Below are positions 26,694 to 34,422 of a DNA stretch of 64,000 nt, one piece after another; positions within the stretch are counted from its first letter, which is position 1; each line of letters opens with the position of its first letter. The stretch spans positions 13,818-77,817 of the forward strand of contig CAZFCY010000003.1 in NCBI GenBank assembly GCA_964517665.1, written 5' to 3'. The stretch comes from Congregicoccus sp964517665 (lineage in GTDB: Bacteria > Verrucomicrobiota > Verrucomicrobiia > Opitutales > Opitutaceae). The translations under genes and the position numbers were made by a program. Under the pieces are notes generated by a model. The model was given only the letters and a program-made list of their open reading frames with translations, was not told where the DNA came from and searched no databases.

Positions 26694-27449
26694 TCATCCG
26701 GCCCAAAGCGCCGTCGGCAACGCGCGGATGATCAGCTCGCCCGCGAGCACAAAAAGCACCGCAAGCCGAAGCATGATCGCTTTCGAGTAGGACACTTCCA
26801 CCCAGTGGCAAATGACCTGAAACACGATCACGACGCAGAAAACCCGAAGCCCCATTTGCAGCGCCACGCCTCCCCAAAAAACCCACACTTGCGCGTCCGC
26901 GTCCACTTCCGCCACATCGAGCGTCAGAAGGCTTTTCACCTGTTCAAAAAAACTCCCGTCGCGCCCGNNNNNNNNNNNNNNNNNNNNNNNNNNNNNNNNN
27001 NNNNNNNNNNNNNNNNNNNNNNNNNNNNNNNNNNNNNNNNNNNNNNNNNNNNNNNNNNNNNNNNNNNCGTCGCGCCCGCCGCCCGTCTCCTTCGAGACGA
27101 TCACCAGACCCTCGGCGGTCGCTCGGTAAACCACGCCGTCGCTGGTTTCCAGCGTGTTCGCTTCACGATCGACCTTCGCCGCGTCGGCCGCTCCCCGACG
27201 AATCAGGCGCGTGCCATCGGACAGCCCGCGGATCTCGTCGTCCTTGGCGCTGACCCGCCACTCCGCGGACCCGGCCGCTTCCGTCGCCGTGCCGTCGGCC
27301 GCCGTTGCTCCGTCCGTCTGCCCGGCCCGGAGCGCGATGAGCGCGCATGCCACCAGCGACCACCGCGCGATGCGCCGCCGGCCCGAGAGGCATCGAAACA
27401 GGGAGGCGCGGACGCCGTCGCGGCGAACCTGAGGGGACAGGGCGTTCAT
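26694..27449 (-). CDS. Membrane protein of unknown function, interrupted by assembly gap
   Basis: The product is about 218 residues plus the unknown gap, from ATG 27449 (MNALSPQVRRDGVRASLF). A hydrophobic N-terminal segment (WSLVACALIALRAG) suggests export. A beta-rich stretch follows (DDEIRGLSDGTRLIRRG, LETSDGVVYRATAEGLVIVS), then the C-terminal helices VFWGGVALQMGLRVFCVVIV and AIMLRLAVLFVLAGELIIRA. It has the same order (signal, small beta repeat, membrane helices) as the gene downstream. The 100-N gap falls inside it, but the frame is kept on both sides. An earlier start at 27515 is possible. No domain recognised. Confidence 0.55.
   Translation of the reverse strand: MNALSPQVRRDGVRASLFRCLSGRRRIARWSLVACALIALRAGQTDGATAADGTATEAAGSAEWRVSAKDDEIRGLSDGTRLIRRGAADAAKVDREANTLETSDGVVYRATAEGLVIVSKETGGGRDXXXXXXXXXXXXXXXXXXXXXXXXXXXXXXXXXXGRDGSFFEQVKSLLTLDVAEVDADAQVWVFWGGVALQMGLRVFCVVIVFQVICHWVEVSYSKAIMLRLAVLFVLAGELIIRALPTALWAG
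26968..27067. other. Assembly gap of 100 N
   Basis: Exactly 100 undetermined bases. The 11-mer CGTCGCGCCCG occurs immediately on both sides, so this may be a join of two overlapping contig ends or a collapsed repeat rather than real missing sequence. Confidence 0.95.
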
Positions 27450-27547
27450 TGGCTGCAAGGGTTTCGTATCGGCCCATTTCCGCCGCGACCAAAGCCGGCG
27501 CATTGCGGACCGCACGATCCCGGCTCGCGCTCGACAGATTTCGGAGA

Positions 27548-28867
27548 ATGCATCTCCTTGGTCGAATGCCTGCCGCCGGCCTGCCTTCGCACACCTCGGA
27601 AAATCACGCCGCGCTCGCGGAGCGCCTCGGTCGCGCCGCGCGCGCGGCCTCCCTGATCCTGGCCACCACGCCGGCCGAACGAAAAAACGCCGCCCTCCTG
27701 CGCCTCGCCGACCTCATCGAAGCCGCCGGGGACGCGCTCGCCGAGGCCAACGCCCGCGACCTCGCCTTCGCCTCCGATTCCGGGATCTCGGGCGCGATGC
27801 TCGATCGGTTGCGCCTCACGCCCGCGCGCATCGAAGGCATGGCCGAGGGCGTGCGTCAGATCGCGTCGCTGCCCGACCCGGTCGGCGAAGAGCTGGAGCG
27901 TTTCCAGCGCCCGAACGGCATCGACATCCAGAAGGTGCGCGTGCCCATCGGAGTCATCGGCGTCATCTACGAATCACGGCCCAACGTCACGATCGATTGC
28001 GCCGCCCTCTGCCTGAAGGCCGGAAACGCCAGCATCCTGCGCGGCGGCAAAGAGGCGTTTCACAGCAACACCGCCCTCGCCGCCCTCGTGACGCAGGCCT
28101 TGCGCGAAACCGGCCTGCCCGAACACGCCGTGCAACTCGTTCCGACGACCGATCGCGCCGTCCTCACCGAGCTGCTCAAGCGCGACGATTTCATCCACTG
28201 CATCATTCCCCGCGGCGGCGAAGGGCTCATCCGCTTCGTGGCGGAAAACAGCCGCATCCCCGTGATCAAACACTTCAAGGGCGTCTGCTCGGTTTACGTG
28301 GACGAGCACGCCGATCCGGCCATGGCCGAGTCCATCATCGTCAACGCCAAGACCCAGCGCCCCTCCGTCTGCAACGCCGCGGAGAAACTCCTCGTCCACG
28401 AATCGATCGCGGCCGGCATCCTTCCGCGGCTCGCCCGCGCGCTGGTCGAGCGCAAGGTCGAGCTTCGTTGCGACGACCGCTCCGCCGACATCCTTTCCCA
28501 AAACCAGATCGCCCACACGCCTGCGCAGGAAGCGGATTGGGAAACCGAATACGTCGATCTCATCCTCGCCGTAAAAGTCGTCCACGATCTCGCGGATGCC
28601 GTGGACTTCATCAACACCCACGGCAGCGCCCACAGCGACGCGATCGTGACCGCCGATCCCGCCACGGCCCAGCGCTTCCTCGACACCGTCGATTCGGCCA
28701 CGGTCTTTTGGAACGCCAGCACCCGTTTCAACGACGGCTTCGAATTCGGCTTCGGCGCCGAAATCGGCATCTCCACCGACCGCCTCCACGCCCGCGGCCC
28801 CGTCGGCCTCCGCGAACTCTGCACCTACAAATACCTCATCCGCGGCGCCGGCCAGGTGCGCGGTTGA
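27548..28867 (+). CDS. proA: Glutamate-5-semialdehyde dehydrogenase
   Basis: ProA reduces gamma-glutamyl phosphate to glutamate-5-semialdehyde in proline synthesis. The 439-residue length is near normal. Family motifs are VPIGVIGVIYESRPNVTIDC, AALCLKAGNASILRGGKEA, PRGGEGLIRFVAENSRIPVI, HFKGVCSVYVDE, the Cys nucleophile in QRPSVCNAAEKLLVH and the C-terminal FGFGAEIGISTDRLHARGPV. Start 27548 has GGAG only one base before it, so ATG 27566 six codons on (MPAAGLPSHTS) is an equal candidate. No proB neighbour is visible. A 42-bp palindrome lies just after the stop, between it and the convergent response regulator. Confidence 0.95.
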   Translation: MHLLGRMPAAGLPSHTSENHAALAERLGRAARAASLILATTPAERKNAALLRLADLIEAAGDALAEANARDLAFASDSGISGAMLDRLRLTPARIEGMAEGVRQIASLPDPVGEELERFQRPNGIDIQKVRVPIGVIGVIYESRPNVTIDCAALCLKAGNASILRGGKEAFHSNTALAALVTQALRETGLPEHAVQLVPTTDRAVLTELLKRDDFIHCIIPRGGEGLIRFVAENSRIPVIKHFKGVCSVYVDEHADPAMAESIIVNAKTQRPSVCNAAEKLLVHESIAAGILPRLARALVERKVELRCDDRSADILSQNQIAHTPAQEADWETEYVDLILAVKVVHDLADAVDFINTHGSAHSDAIVTADPATAQRFLDTVDSATVFWNASTRFNDGFEFGFGAEIGISTDRLHARGPVGLRELCTYKYLIRGAGQVRG

Positions 28868-28884
28868 GGTTCGCCCCTCACGAC

Positions 28885-28926
28885 AAAAGCCACGATCCTG
28901 TAACGTACGCGACAGAATCGTGGCTT
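28885..28926. repeat. 42-bp palindrome, copy A
   Basis: Ends AAAGCC/GGCTTT, core TGTAACGTACGCGACA, arms ACGAT/ATCGT. One of seven copies in the window. It sits in the spacer between convergent genes proA and the LytTR regulator. Confidence 0.9.
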
Positions 28927-29033
28927 TAGAGCGAACACCGGTGGATGGTCGGGCAGGCCTCTCCGCACGTGTTCGGACGGGATCGATCCCCCCAAGCCAC
29001 ACAACGCGCACGGGGACGTGCGCGTCCACCTCG

Positions 29034-29741
29034 TCAAAGCGAGAGGATCTCGCGCAGGCGCGCGGATTGGCGGCGGGACATCTCGATCTGGCGTCCACCG
29101 CGCAGCGTGACGAGCAGGTTGTCCGCCACTCCGGGATCGACGCTCTCGATCGCGGTGAGGTTGACGATGTGACGCCGGCTGGCACGGAAGAACACGGCGG
29201 GATCGAGCCGCTCCTCGAGCGCGCTGAGTGAACGCGGGACGAGCGGCTTGTTCGCGCCGAAAAACAGGCGCGTGTAGTTGCCCTCCGATTCCATGAGCAC
29301 GATGTCGGCGAGCGGCACGAGCCAGCAGCGCGCGCCGTCGCGCACGAACACACGATCGAGCGGCGGCAGCGCGGCCGCGACGGCGGGCGTCGTTTGCGCG
29401 GGCCGCAGTTTGCGCAACGCCGCGGCGAGCCGCTCGGGCGCGATCGGCTTGAGCAGGTAATCGAGCGCGTTGGCCTCGAAAGCCTGCACCGCGTGCTGGT
29501 CGAAGGCGGTCGTGAAGATCACCTGCGGCGGCGCCTCAAGCTGCTCGAGCAGATCGAAGCCCGACATGCCCGGCATCTGCACGTCGAGAAAGATCACGTC
29601 CGGCGCGAGCGACCGGATCAGCTCCAGTCCCTCCCGGCCATTGCGCGCTTCGCCGCAGATTGCGATTTCCGGATGAGCCGACAACAATCGTCGCAACTCG
29701 GCGCGGGCGAGGCGTTCGTCGTCGATGATGAGGGCGGTCAT
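29034..29741 (-). CDS. LytTR-family response regulator
   Basis: This 235-residue regulator has an N-terminal receiver (residues 1-115) with the acidic pair IIDDER, phospho-acceptor Asp53 in IFLDVQMPG, and Lys98 in YLLKPI. The C-terminal LytTR DNA-binding domain (about 128-235) has DIVLMESEGNYTRLFF and FFRASRRHIVNLTAIESVDP. It is encoded 12 bp after the LytS/YehU-like kinase and forms a two-component pair. Such systems control cell-wall, transport or virulence genes. The target here is unknown. A copy of the 42-bp palindrome lies beyond its 3' end. Confidence 0.92.
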   Translation of the reverse strand: MTALIIDDERLARAELRRLLSAHPEIAICGEARNGREGLELIRSLAPDVIFLDVQMPGMSGFDLLEQLEAPPQVIFTTAFDQHAVQAFEANALDYLLKPIAPERLAAALRKLRPAQTTPAVAAALPPLDRVFVRDGARCWLVPLADIVLMESEGNYTRLFFGANKPLVPRSLSALEERLDPAVFFRASRRHIVNLTAIESVDPGVADNLLVTLRGGRQIEMSRRQSARLREILSL

Positions 29742-29753
29742 GGCGGGTTCGAT

Positions 29754-30884
29754 TTATGATACACGCGTGTCGAACCGCAGGTGGTTCGAAGATGCTTCAG
29801 GGCTGCCGCGGTCAGACATCGGAATGCGGACGGTCGCGCGCACCGTGTTCGCGCCGGTCGCACGGATTTCGAACGCGGCCTTCGGGCCGTGCAGGACGCG
29901 AAGCCGCTCCCGCAGATTCGCGAGGCCGACGCGAGTCGAGCCGTCCGGCGATGGCGCGAGTTGCCCGGTGTTCTCGACCACGACGACGAGCGCGTTTCCC
30001 TCGAACCGCGACACGATCGCGACCTCGCCGCCCTCAGGCAGGTGAGAGATGCCGTGCTTGAGGGCGTTTTCCACGAGCGTTTGCAAAAGCATGGCCGGAA
30101 TCGCGCAATCGCGCGTGGCGGGATCGATGGCGAAGCGCGTGCGCAGCCGCTCCTCGAAACGCACCGACTCGAGCGCGAGGTAGTCCGTCGTAAACGCCAT
30201 TTGATCCCCGAGCGGCTCCGTCGGACGGAGATCGCGCGCGAGGTTGTGACGCAGGATGTTCGCCAGACGCGTCACCATCTCCTGGGCCTCGGTCGGATTC
30301 TCTGCGATCAGGCCGCGCAGGCTGTTCAGGCAGTTGAAAAGAAAATGCGGGCCGAGCTGCGCTTCGAGCGCCTTGAGCCGCGCCTCGCGCATGTCGAGTT
30401 CGAGCGCGACCGCGTCTTCCCACGCCCGCCGCGCACGCGCGAGCGAGGCTGCGCCGGTATAGAGCGCGGTCCAGATCAGCGTCGCGCACGTGACGCTCGT
30501 CCACGTTGGAATCAAAAAATCCCGGCGCGCCTCGAAAGGCGGCGTCCACGTCCAAAGCGACTGCACCACGACGATCAGAGCGGTCTGAATCGCGCCGACG
30601 ATCACGGCTGCGATGAAGAGCCGGACTGCCGCCCGCCCGGGGCTGAGCGCAAGCCACTCGCGCCGCCGGATGTGTCGGCGCAACGCGTGCGTCAGCGCGA
30701 TGCTGTAGAAGAAGAACAGCGTGTAACCGCCGATGATCACGGGCTGCGATCCGGCCCGCGGCAGGATCATCGCGAGCCCGGCGGCGACATAGACGCCCCA
30801 ACCGAGACACTGGCCGAGCCAGTAGGCGATCGCCCACGCCCGGGACGATCGCGGCGGGCCGGAAAGGCGGGCGCGGCTCATCAT
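29754..30884 (-). CDS. LytS/YehU-type sensor histidine kinase
   Basis: The kinase has 376 residues. About six hydrophobic segments (residues 15-145) form the membrane sensor. A short coiled linker leads to the His_kinase domain, with phospho-acceptor His180 in LGPHFLFNCLNSL, and an HATPase_c domain with LVENALKHGI (Asn273) and STRVGLANLRERL as N and G boxes. The GPHFLFN motif defines this family, which pairs with LytTR regulators. It overlaps the upstream hydrolase by ATGA (4 bp) and precedes the regulator by 12 bp, so all three are one operon. The sensed signal is unknown. Confidence 0.92.
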   Translation of the reverse strand: MMSRARLSGPPRSSRAWAIAYWLGQCLGWGVYVAAGLAMILPRAGSQPVIIGGYTLFFFYSIALTHALRRHIRRREWLALSPGRAAVRLFIAAVIVGAIQTALIVVVQSLWTWTPPFEARRDFLIPTWTSVTCATLIWTALYTGAASLARARRAWEDAVALELDMREARLKALEAQLGPHFLFNCLNSLRGLIAENPTEAQEMVTRLANILRHNLARDLRPTEPLGDQMAFTTDYLALESVRFEERLRTRFAIDPATRDCAIPAMLLQTLVENALKHGISHLPEGGEVAIVSRFEGNALVVVVENTGQLAPSPDGSTRVGLANLRERLRVLHGPKAAFEIRATGANTVRATVRIPMSDRGSPEASSNHLRFDTRVS

Positions 30885-31801
30885 TCGCTCGTTGCCGGCG
30901 AGGCGGCGGCGGTCGCGGCGAGAAATGCCTCGATCCGAGCGAACGTCCAGTCGGGTTCATCCAGCATGATGAAATGACGGGCTGTATCCGTTATCTCGAT
31001 ACGCGCGCCGGCGAGCGCCGCGTACTGGGCGCGGTAGGTTTGCTCGATGAACTCGTGGCTCGAATACGGCGCGTAACCGACCCAGGCGGCGAGCGCGAGG
31101 GCGGGAACCCGGATGCGCGCCAGCTCCGGACGCAGGTCGGCGACGCACATTTCAGTCATGGCTTTTGCCATCGTGGCCGGATCGGACGCAAGCCCCCACG
31201 CGATGATTCGATCGAGATCGGCCGCGCTCGCGGCCATGGTGCTGCCGTTCGGGCCGCCGCGGATCATGCCCGCATAGGCTTCCGCATCCATGCGGGAAAA
31301 CGCGCCGACCATGCCGTCGGCCGCCTGTCGGGCCTCGGCCGCCGTCGCGCCCGGGCGCATGACGCCCATGAAAAACGGCAGGCTGTCGATCAAAACGAGC
31401 GCGCCGGGCAGCTCCGGATTCCTGGCCGCAAGATCGAGCGCCAGAAACCCGCCAAGACTGTGTCCGACGATCACCGGACGATCCAGTTTCTCGTCGCGAA
31501 TATAACGCGCGAGATCCGCGCGCACCGTCGCGAGCAACGGCTCCTCGGTGGTCGCGGCGGATGCGCCGGCGAAGCCCGCGAGCGACAGCACATGGCATTC
31601 GAACCGGTCAGCGAAATGAGCGACCGTGGCATCCCAGACCTCGCCCGGACACGCCAGACCCGGGATCAATATCATCGGCCGCCCTCCGCCCGTGACCCGG
31701 ACAGTGAAGGTGTTCGTTTCCGCGGCGCGCACCGCCGTCGTTGTGAGTGTGAGCGCGAGCATGAACGCAGGCGCAGCGCAGAACAGGATTCGTTTTTTCA
31801 T
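30881..31801 (-). CDS. Secreted alpha/beta hydrolase
   Basis: This 306-residue exported hydrolase starts at ATG 31801 with a signal peptide (MKKRILFCAAPAFMLALTLT, then TTAVRAAE). Motifs are an oxyanion region ILIPGLACPGEVWD, the nucleophile elbow VGHSLGGFLAL (Ser) and the C-terminal His in DTARHFIMLDEPD. An Asp near DSLPFFMGV or a later acidic residue completes the triad. Upstream 37 codons are open but have no ATG with a signal peptide, so they are excluded. It is translationally coupled to the histidine kinase. It could produce or degrade a signal sensed by the kinase, but this is only context-based inference. Confidence 0.87.
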   Translation of the reverse strand: MKKRILFCAAPAFMLALTLTTTAVRAAETNTFTVRVTGGGRPMILIPGLACPGEVWDATVAHFADRFECHVLSLAGFAGASAATTEEPLLATVRADLARYIRDEKLDRPVIVGHSLGGFLALDLAARNPELPGALVLIDSLPFFMGVMRPGATAAEARQAADGMVGAFSRMDAEAYAGMIRGGPNGSTMAASAADLDRIIAWGLASDPATMAKAMTEMCVADLRPELARIRVPALALAAWVGYAPYSSHEFIEQTYRAQYAALAGARIEITDTARHFIMLDEPDWTFARIEAFLAATAAASPATSE

Positions 31802-31904
31802 AACGAGCCCGTGAAACCGGATGCGCACGCCGTCAGCGGGCGAATTCGGATGAACGGCGCCACGACGTGACGAGCGGAGCCGCCAGCCTTCGGCACATCG
31901 TTGG

Positions 31905-31946
31905 AATGCCACGATTATGTAACGTACGTTACAAAGTTATGGCTTT
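31905..31946. repeat. 42-bp palindrome, copy B
   Basis: Core TGTAACGTACGTTACA is symmetric. The ends (AATGCC/GGCTTT) and arms are more degenerate than in other copies. It lies 103 bp upstream of the hydrolase start. Confidence 0.85.
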
Positions 31947-32081
31947 AACAGATGCCTGCACTTTGAAGGTGGTCGCGGGCGTCCCCGCCCGTGGTTTGGG
32001 GCAGGTCGAACCGCCACTCGCACAACCTGGTTTCTCGGACGGAAGGGCGACGCACGGTCGCCAACCTCAACACTCCGCTGG

Positions 32082-32124
32082 AAAGCCACGATTCTGTAAC
32101 GTACGCGACAGAATCGTGGCGTTT
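32082..32124. repeat. 42-bp palindrome, copy C (with one inserted base)
   Basis: Core TGTAACGTACGCGACA, arms ACGATTC/GAATCGT. An extra G near the 3' end makes it 43 bp. It forms an inverted pair with copy D (32161-32202). Confidence 0.9.
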
Positions 32125-32160
32125 ACCTCCGTGGCCGCGCGTAACCCGCGCGGTAAGTTG

Positions 32161-32202
32161 GAAGCCAAAAAACTGTCGCGTACGTTACAGATTTTTGGCT
32201 TT
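32161..32202. repeat. 42-bp palindrome, copy D
   Basis: Core TGTCGCGTACGTTACA, the reverse complement of copy C's core, so D is in the opposite orientation. Arms AAAAAA/ATTTTT. Separated from C by 36 bp, as in REPIN doublets. Confidence 0.9.
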
Positions 32203-32287
32203 AGCGGGTGTCAGAGGATCGACAGGCCCTCACCGCTTGAACGTGGTCAGGCTTGTCAGTTTCGATCCGTTATCCCACCGCCTTTGC

Positions 32288-33070
32288 ATGTCTTCAGATA
32301 TCCCGACGGATGCACGCCAGCGCTTCTCGGATCGTGTGGCGGACTATGTCCAGTTTCGTCCGTCCTATCCGGATGGAGTGATCGAGGCGCTGAAAATCCA
32401 CGTCGGGCTCGGGCCGGGCATCGACGTCGCCGACATCGGAGCGGGAACCGGCATTTTCACGCGCCTCCTGCTCGACACGGATGCTCGCGTCCACGCGCTC
32501 GAGCCCAACACGCCAATGCGCGACGCCCTGCTCGCCTCCTCGCGCGGTCACGTGCGTCTGTGCGTCAGCGACGGCAACGCCGAGAACACAGGCCTGCCGG
32601 ATCGCAGCGTCGATCTCGTCACGGCGGCGCAGGCATTTCACTGGTTCAAGCGCGACGAAGCGCGGCGCGAGTTCGCCCGCATCCTCCGGCCGGAAAGCCA
32701 TGTCGCGTTGATCTGGAACACGCGGCTCGACGACGCCACGCCGTTTCTGGTCGACTACGAACAACTCCTCCGTCGCTGGTCCGCGGATTACACCGCCGTC
32801 GATCACCGGCGCATCGACGCCGCTTCGATCGCGCCGTTCTTCGCGCCGAATGCGGTTCGGACGTTCACCTTCCCCAACGAGCAACGCTTCGACTTCGCGG
32901 GTCTGCGCGGCCGTCTGTTATCCTCCTCCTACGCGCCCGCTGCCGGCCACCCCAACCATGAGCCCATGCTCGCGGACCTCCGCGCCATCTTCGACCGTCA
33001 TCAAAGCGCAGGCTCCATCTCCTTCCTCTACCGAACGGAACTCCACCTCGGAAACCTCGACCTCGCCTGA
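32288..33070 (+). CDS. SAM-dependent methyltransferase (class I, Methyltransf_11-like)
   Basis: This 260-residue methyltransferase binds SAM through motif I IDVADIGAGTGIFTRLLLD and motif II RVHALEPNTPMRDAL. DGNAENTGLPDRSVDLVTAA and AFHWFKRDEARREFARILR are typical of the YcgJ/Methyltransf_11 group. The N-terminus reads RFSDRVADYVQFRPSYPDGV. The start at ATG 32288 gives the usual length. Its substrate is unknown. It stands alone between repeat clusters: copies C and D lie before it and E and F after it, each pair inverted. It converges with panD. Confidence 0.88.
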   Translation: MSSDIPTDARQRFSDRVADYVQFRPSYPDGVIEALKIHVGLGPGIDVADIGAGTGIFTRLLLDTDARVHALEPNTPMRDALLASSRGHVRLCVSDGNAENTGLPDRSVDLVTAAQAFHWFKRDEARREFARILRPESHVALIWNTRLDDATPFLVDYEQLLRRWSADYTAVDHRRIDAASIAPFFAPNAVRTFTFPNEQRFDFAGLRGRLLSSSYAPAAGHPNHEPMLADLRAIFDRHQSAGSISFLYRTELHLGNLDLA

Positions 33071-33087
33071 CGGGCCGCCGAAAACCA

Positions 33088-33129
33088 AAAGCCAAAATCC
33101 CGTAACGTACGCGACAGGATTCCGGCTTT
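33088..33129. repeat. 42-bp palindrome, copy E
   Basis: Core CGTAACGTACGCGACA, arms AAAATC/GATTCC, ends AAAGCC/GGCTTT. It forms an inverted pair with copy F. It lies 17 bp after the methyltransferase stop. Confidence 0.9.
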
Positions 33130-33154
33130 AAACGATCGATGGCGACAGAGGTCT

Positions 33155-33196
33155 GAAGCCGATATTTTGTCGCGTACGTTACAGAATTGCGGCTTT
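33155..33196. repeat. 42-bp palindrome, copy F
   Basis: Core TGTCGCGTACGTTACA (opposite orientation to E), arms GATATT/GAATTGC with mismatches, ends GAAGCC/GGCTTT. 25 bp from E and 12 bp before the panD stop. Confidence 0.88.
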
Positions 33197-33208
33197 GAGA
33201 CCTTGCTG

Positions 33209-33577
33209 TCAGGCGCGGAGTGAGGCGTCTTCGGCCAGCGGGCGGTTTTCGCGGTCGAGGAGGACAACGGTCGGGCGATGCTTGCGCGCCTCTTCGGGCT
33301 CGAACTCGGCGTAGGCGGCGATGATGACCTGGTCGCCGCGTTGCACGAGGCGGGCGGCGGCTCCGTTGAGCATGATCTGGCCACGCTCGTGGCCGGTGAT
33401 GACGTATGTGGTGAAACGCGCGCCGGTGGTCACATTGTAGATGTCCACGCGCTCGTAGGGCAGCAGCCCGGCGGCGCGGATCAGCTCGGGCGCGATCGCG
33501 ATCGAACCCTCGTAGTCGAGGTCGGCGCCGGTGACGGTCGCGCGGTGAAGTTTGGCTTTGAGCAAGGTGACTCGCAT
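33209..33577 (-). CDS. panD: Aspartate 1-decarboxylase (pyruvoyl enzyme)
   Basis: PanD makes beta-alanine from aspartate for pantothenate. The 122-residue proenzyme self-cleaves at Gly24-Ser25 in DLDYEGSIAI, giving the pyruvoyl beta/alpha chains. MRVTLLKAKLHRATVTGADL, the middle NVTTGARFTTYVI and DQVIIAAYAEF are family hallmarks. It is last in the panB-panC-coaBC-coaX-panD run, 55 bp after coaX. The stop lies next to palindrome copy F. Identification is secure. Confidence 0.97.
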   Translation of the reverse strand: MRVTLLKAKLHRATVTGADLDYEGSIAIAPELIRAAGLLPYERVDIYNVTTGARFTTYVITGHERGQIMLNGAAARLVQRGDQVIIAAYAEFEPEEARKHRPTVVLLDRENRPLAEDASLRA

Positions 33578-33632
33578 GGTCGCGATGGGTTGAAATGGTT
33601 TCGGCGCCGTTCCTGGCGCGAAGAGGTGTTTC

Positions 33633-34418
33633 TCAGGCGATCGTGCCCTCGGCGTTCAGGGCGGAGGCGATGCGCAGGCCGCGCAGCACGAGGTCCGGGA
33701 CGATTTCATCGAAGAGCGCCTCCGCCTCGAAGAGCCGCGCAAAACCGCCGGTGCCGATGACCAGCGGCGGCCGATCCTCGAACACCTCGGTGGTCAATCC
33801 GCTGATCAACTCGCGGATGGCGCCGACCTGGCCGAAGAACACGCCCGACTGGATGCTCTCGATCGTGCTGCGCCCGAGCACGTGCGCGGGGCGGGCGATC
33901 TCGACCGCGGGCAGGCGCGCGGTCTTGCCCGCGAGCGCGTCGACCGAGATGGCGAGGCCCGGAAGGATGCAGCCTCCGAGGTAGTCGCGCCCGGCGGTGA
34001 GCACGTCGAAGGCGGTGGCCGTGCCGCAATCGATCACGACCGCATCGCGACCGGGAAACAGATGCGCGGCCGCCACCGCGTTGGCGATGCGATCGGCGCC
34101 GACCTCGAGCGGGTTGCGGTATTTGATCTTCAGGCCGGTCTTCACTCCGGGCTGGAGGAGGAACGGCTCGGTACTGAAATACTTCACGCACGCGGCGCGC
34201 AGCGGATAGACCACCGAGGGCACGACCGAGCAGATCGCGACGCTACGGACGGCGAACGGATCGAGGTCGTTCTCGCGCAGCACGGCACGGAGAAACAACC
34301 CGAGTTCGTCGGACGAACCGATCGGATGCGTGGTGCGCCGGAACTGCACGCGCAGCGTTTCGCCGTCGTAGACGCCGCCGTGGATGGTGCTGTTTCCCAC
34401 ATCGAGACAGAGTTGCAT
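33633..34418 (-). CDS. coaX: Type III pantothenate kinase
   Basis: CoaX phosphorylates pantothenate, the first step of CoA synthesis, and is not inhibited by CoA feedback in the way CoaA is. The 261-residue protein has phosphate-binding LCLDVGNSTIHGGVYDG at the N-terminus, VGADRIANAVAAAHLF, the catalytic Asp region VVIDCGTATAFDV, and PGLAISVDALAGKTARLP. ATG 34418 gives the normal N-terminus; the open frame before it belongs to an overlapping shadow. It starts 4 bp after the coaBC stop, indicating translational coupling. Confidence 0.95.
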   Translation of the reverse strand: MQLCLDVGNSTIHGGVYDGETLRVQFRRTTHPIGSSDELGLFLRAVLRENDLDPFAVRSVAICSVVPSVVYPLRAACVKYFSTEPFLLQPGVKTGLKIKYRNPLEVGADRIANAVAAAHLFPGRDAVVIDCGTATAFDVLTAGRDYLGGCILPGLAISVDALAGKTARLPAVEIARPAHVLGRSTIESIQSGVFFGQVGAIRELISGLTTEVFEDRPPLVIGTGGFARLFEAEALFDEIVPDLVLRGLRIASALNAEGTIA

Positions 34419-34422
34419 GAGA

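Larger units (their letters stand above)
31802..32287. other. Repeat-rich intergenic region upstream of methyltransferase
   Basis: This 486-bp stretch lies between the divergent hydrolase operon and the methyltransferase gene. It contains three copies of the 42-bp palindrome (31905, 32082 and 32161). The middle and last form an inverted pair separated by 36 bp. No credible coding frame is seen apart from open shadows. Promoters for both flanking genes must lie here. Confidence 0.75.
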
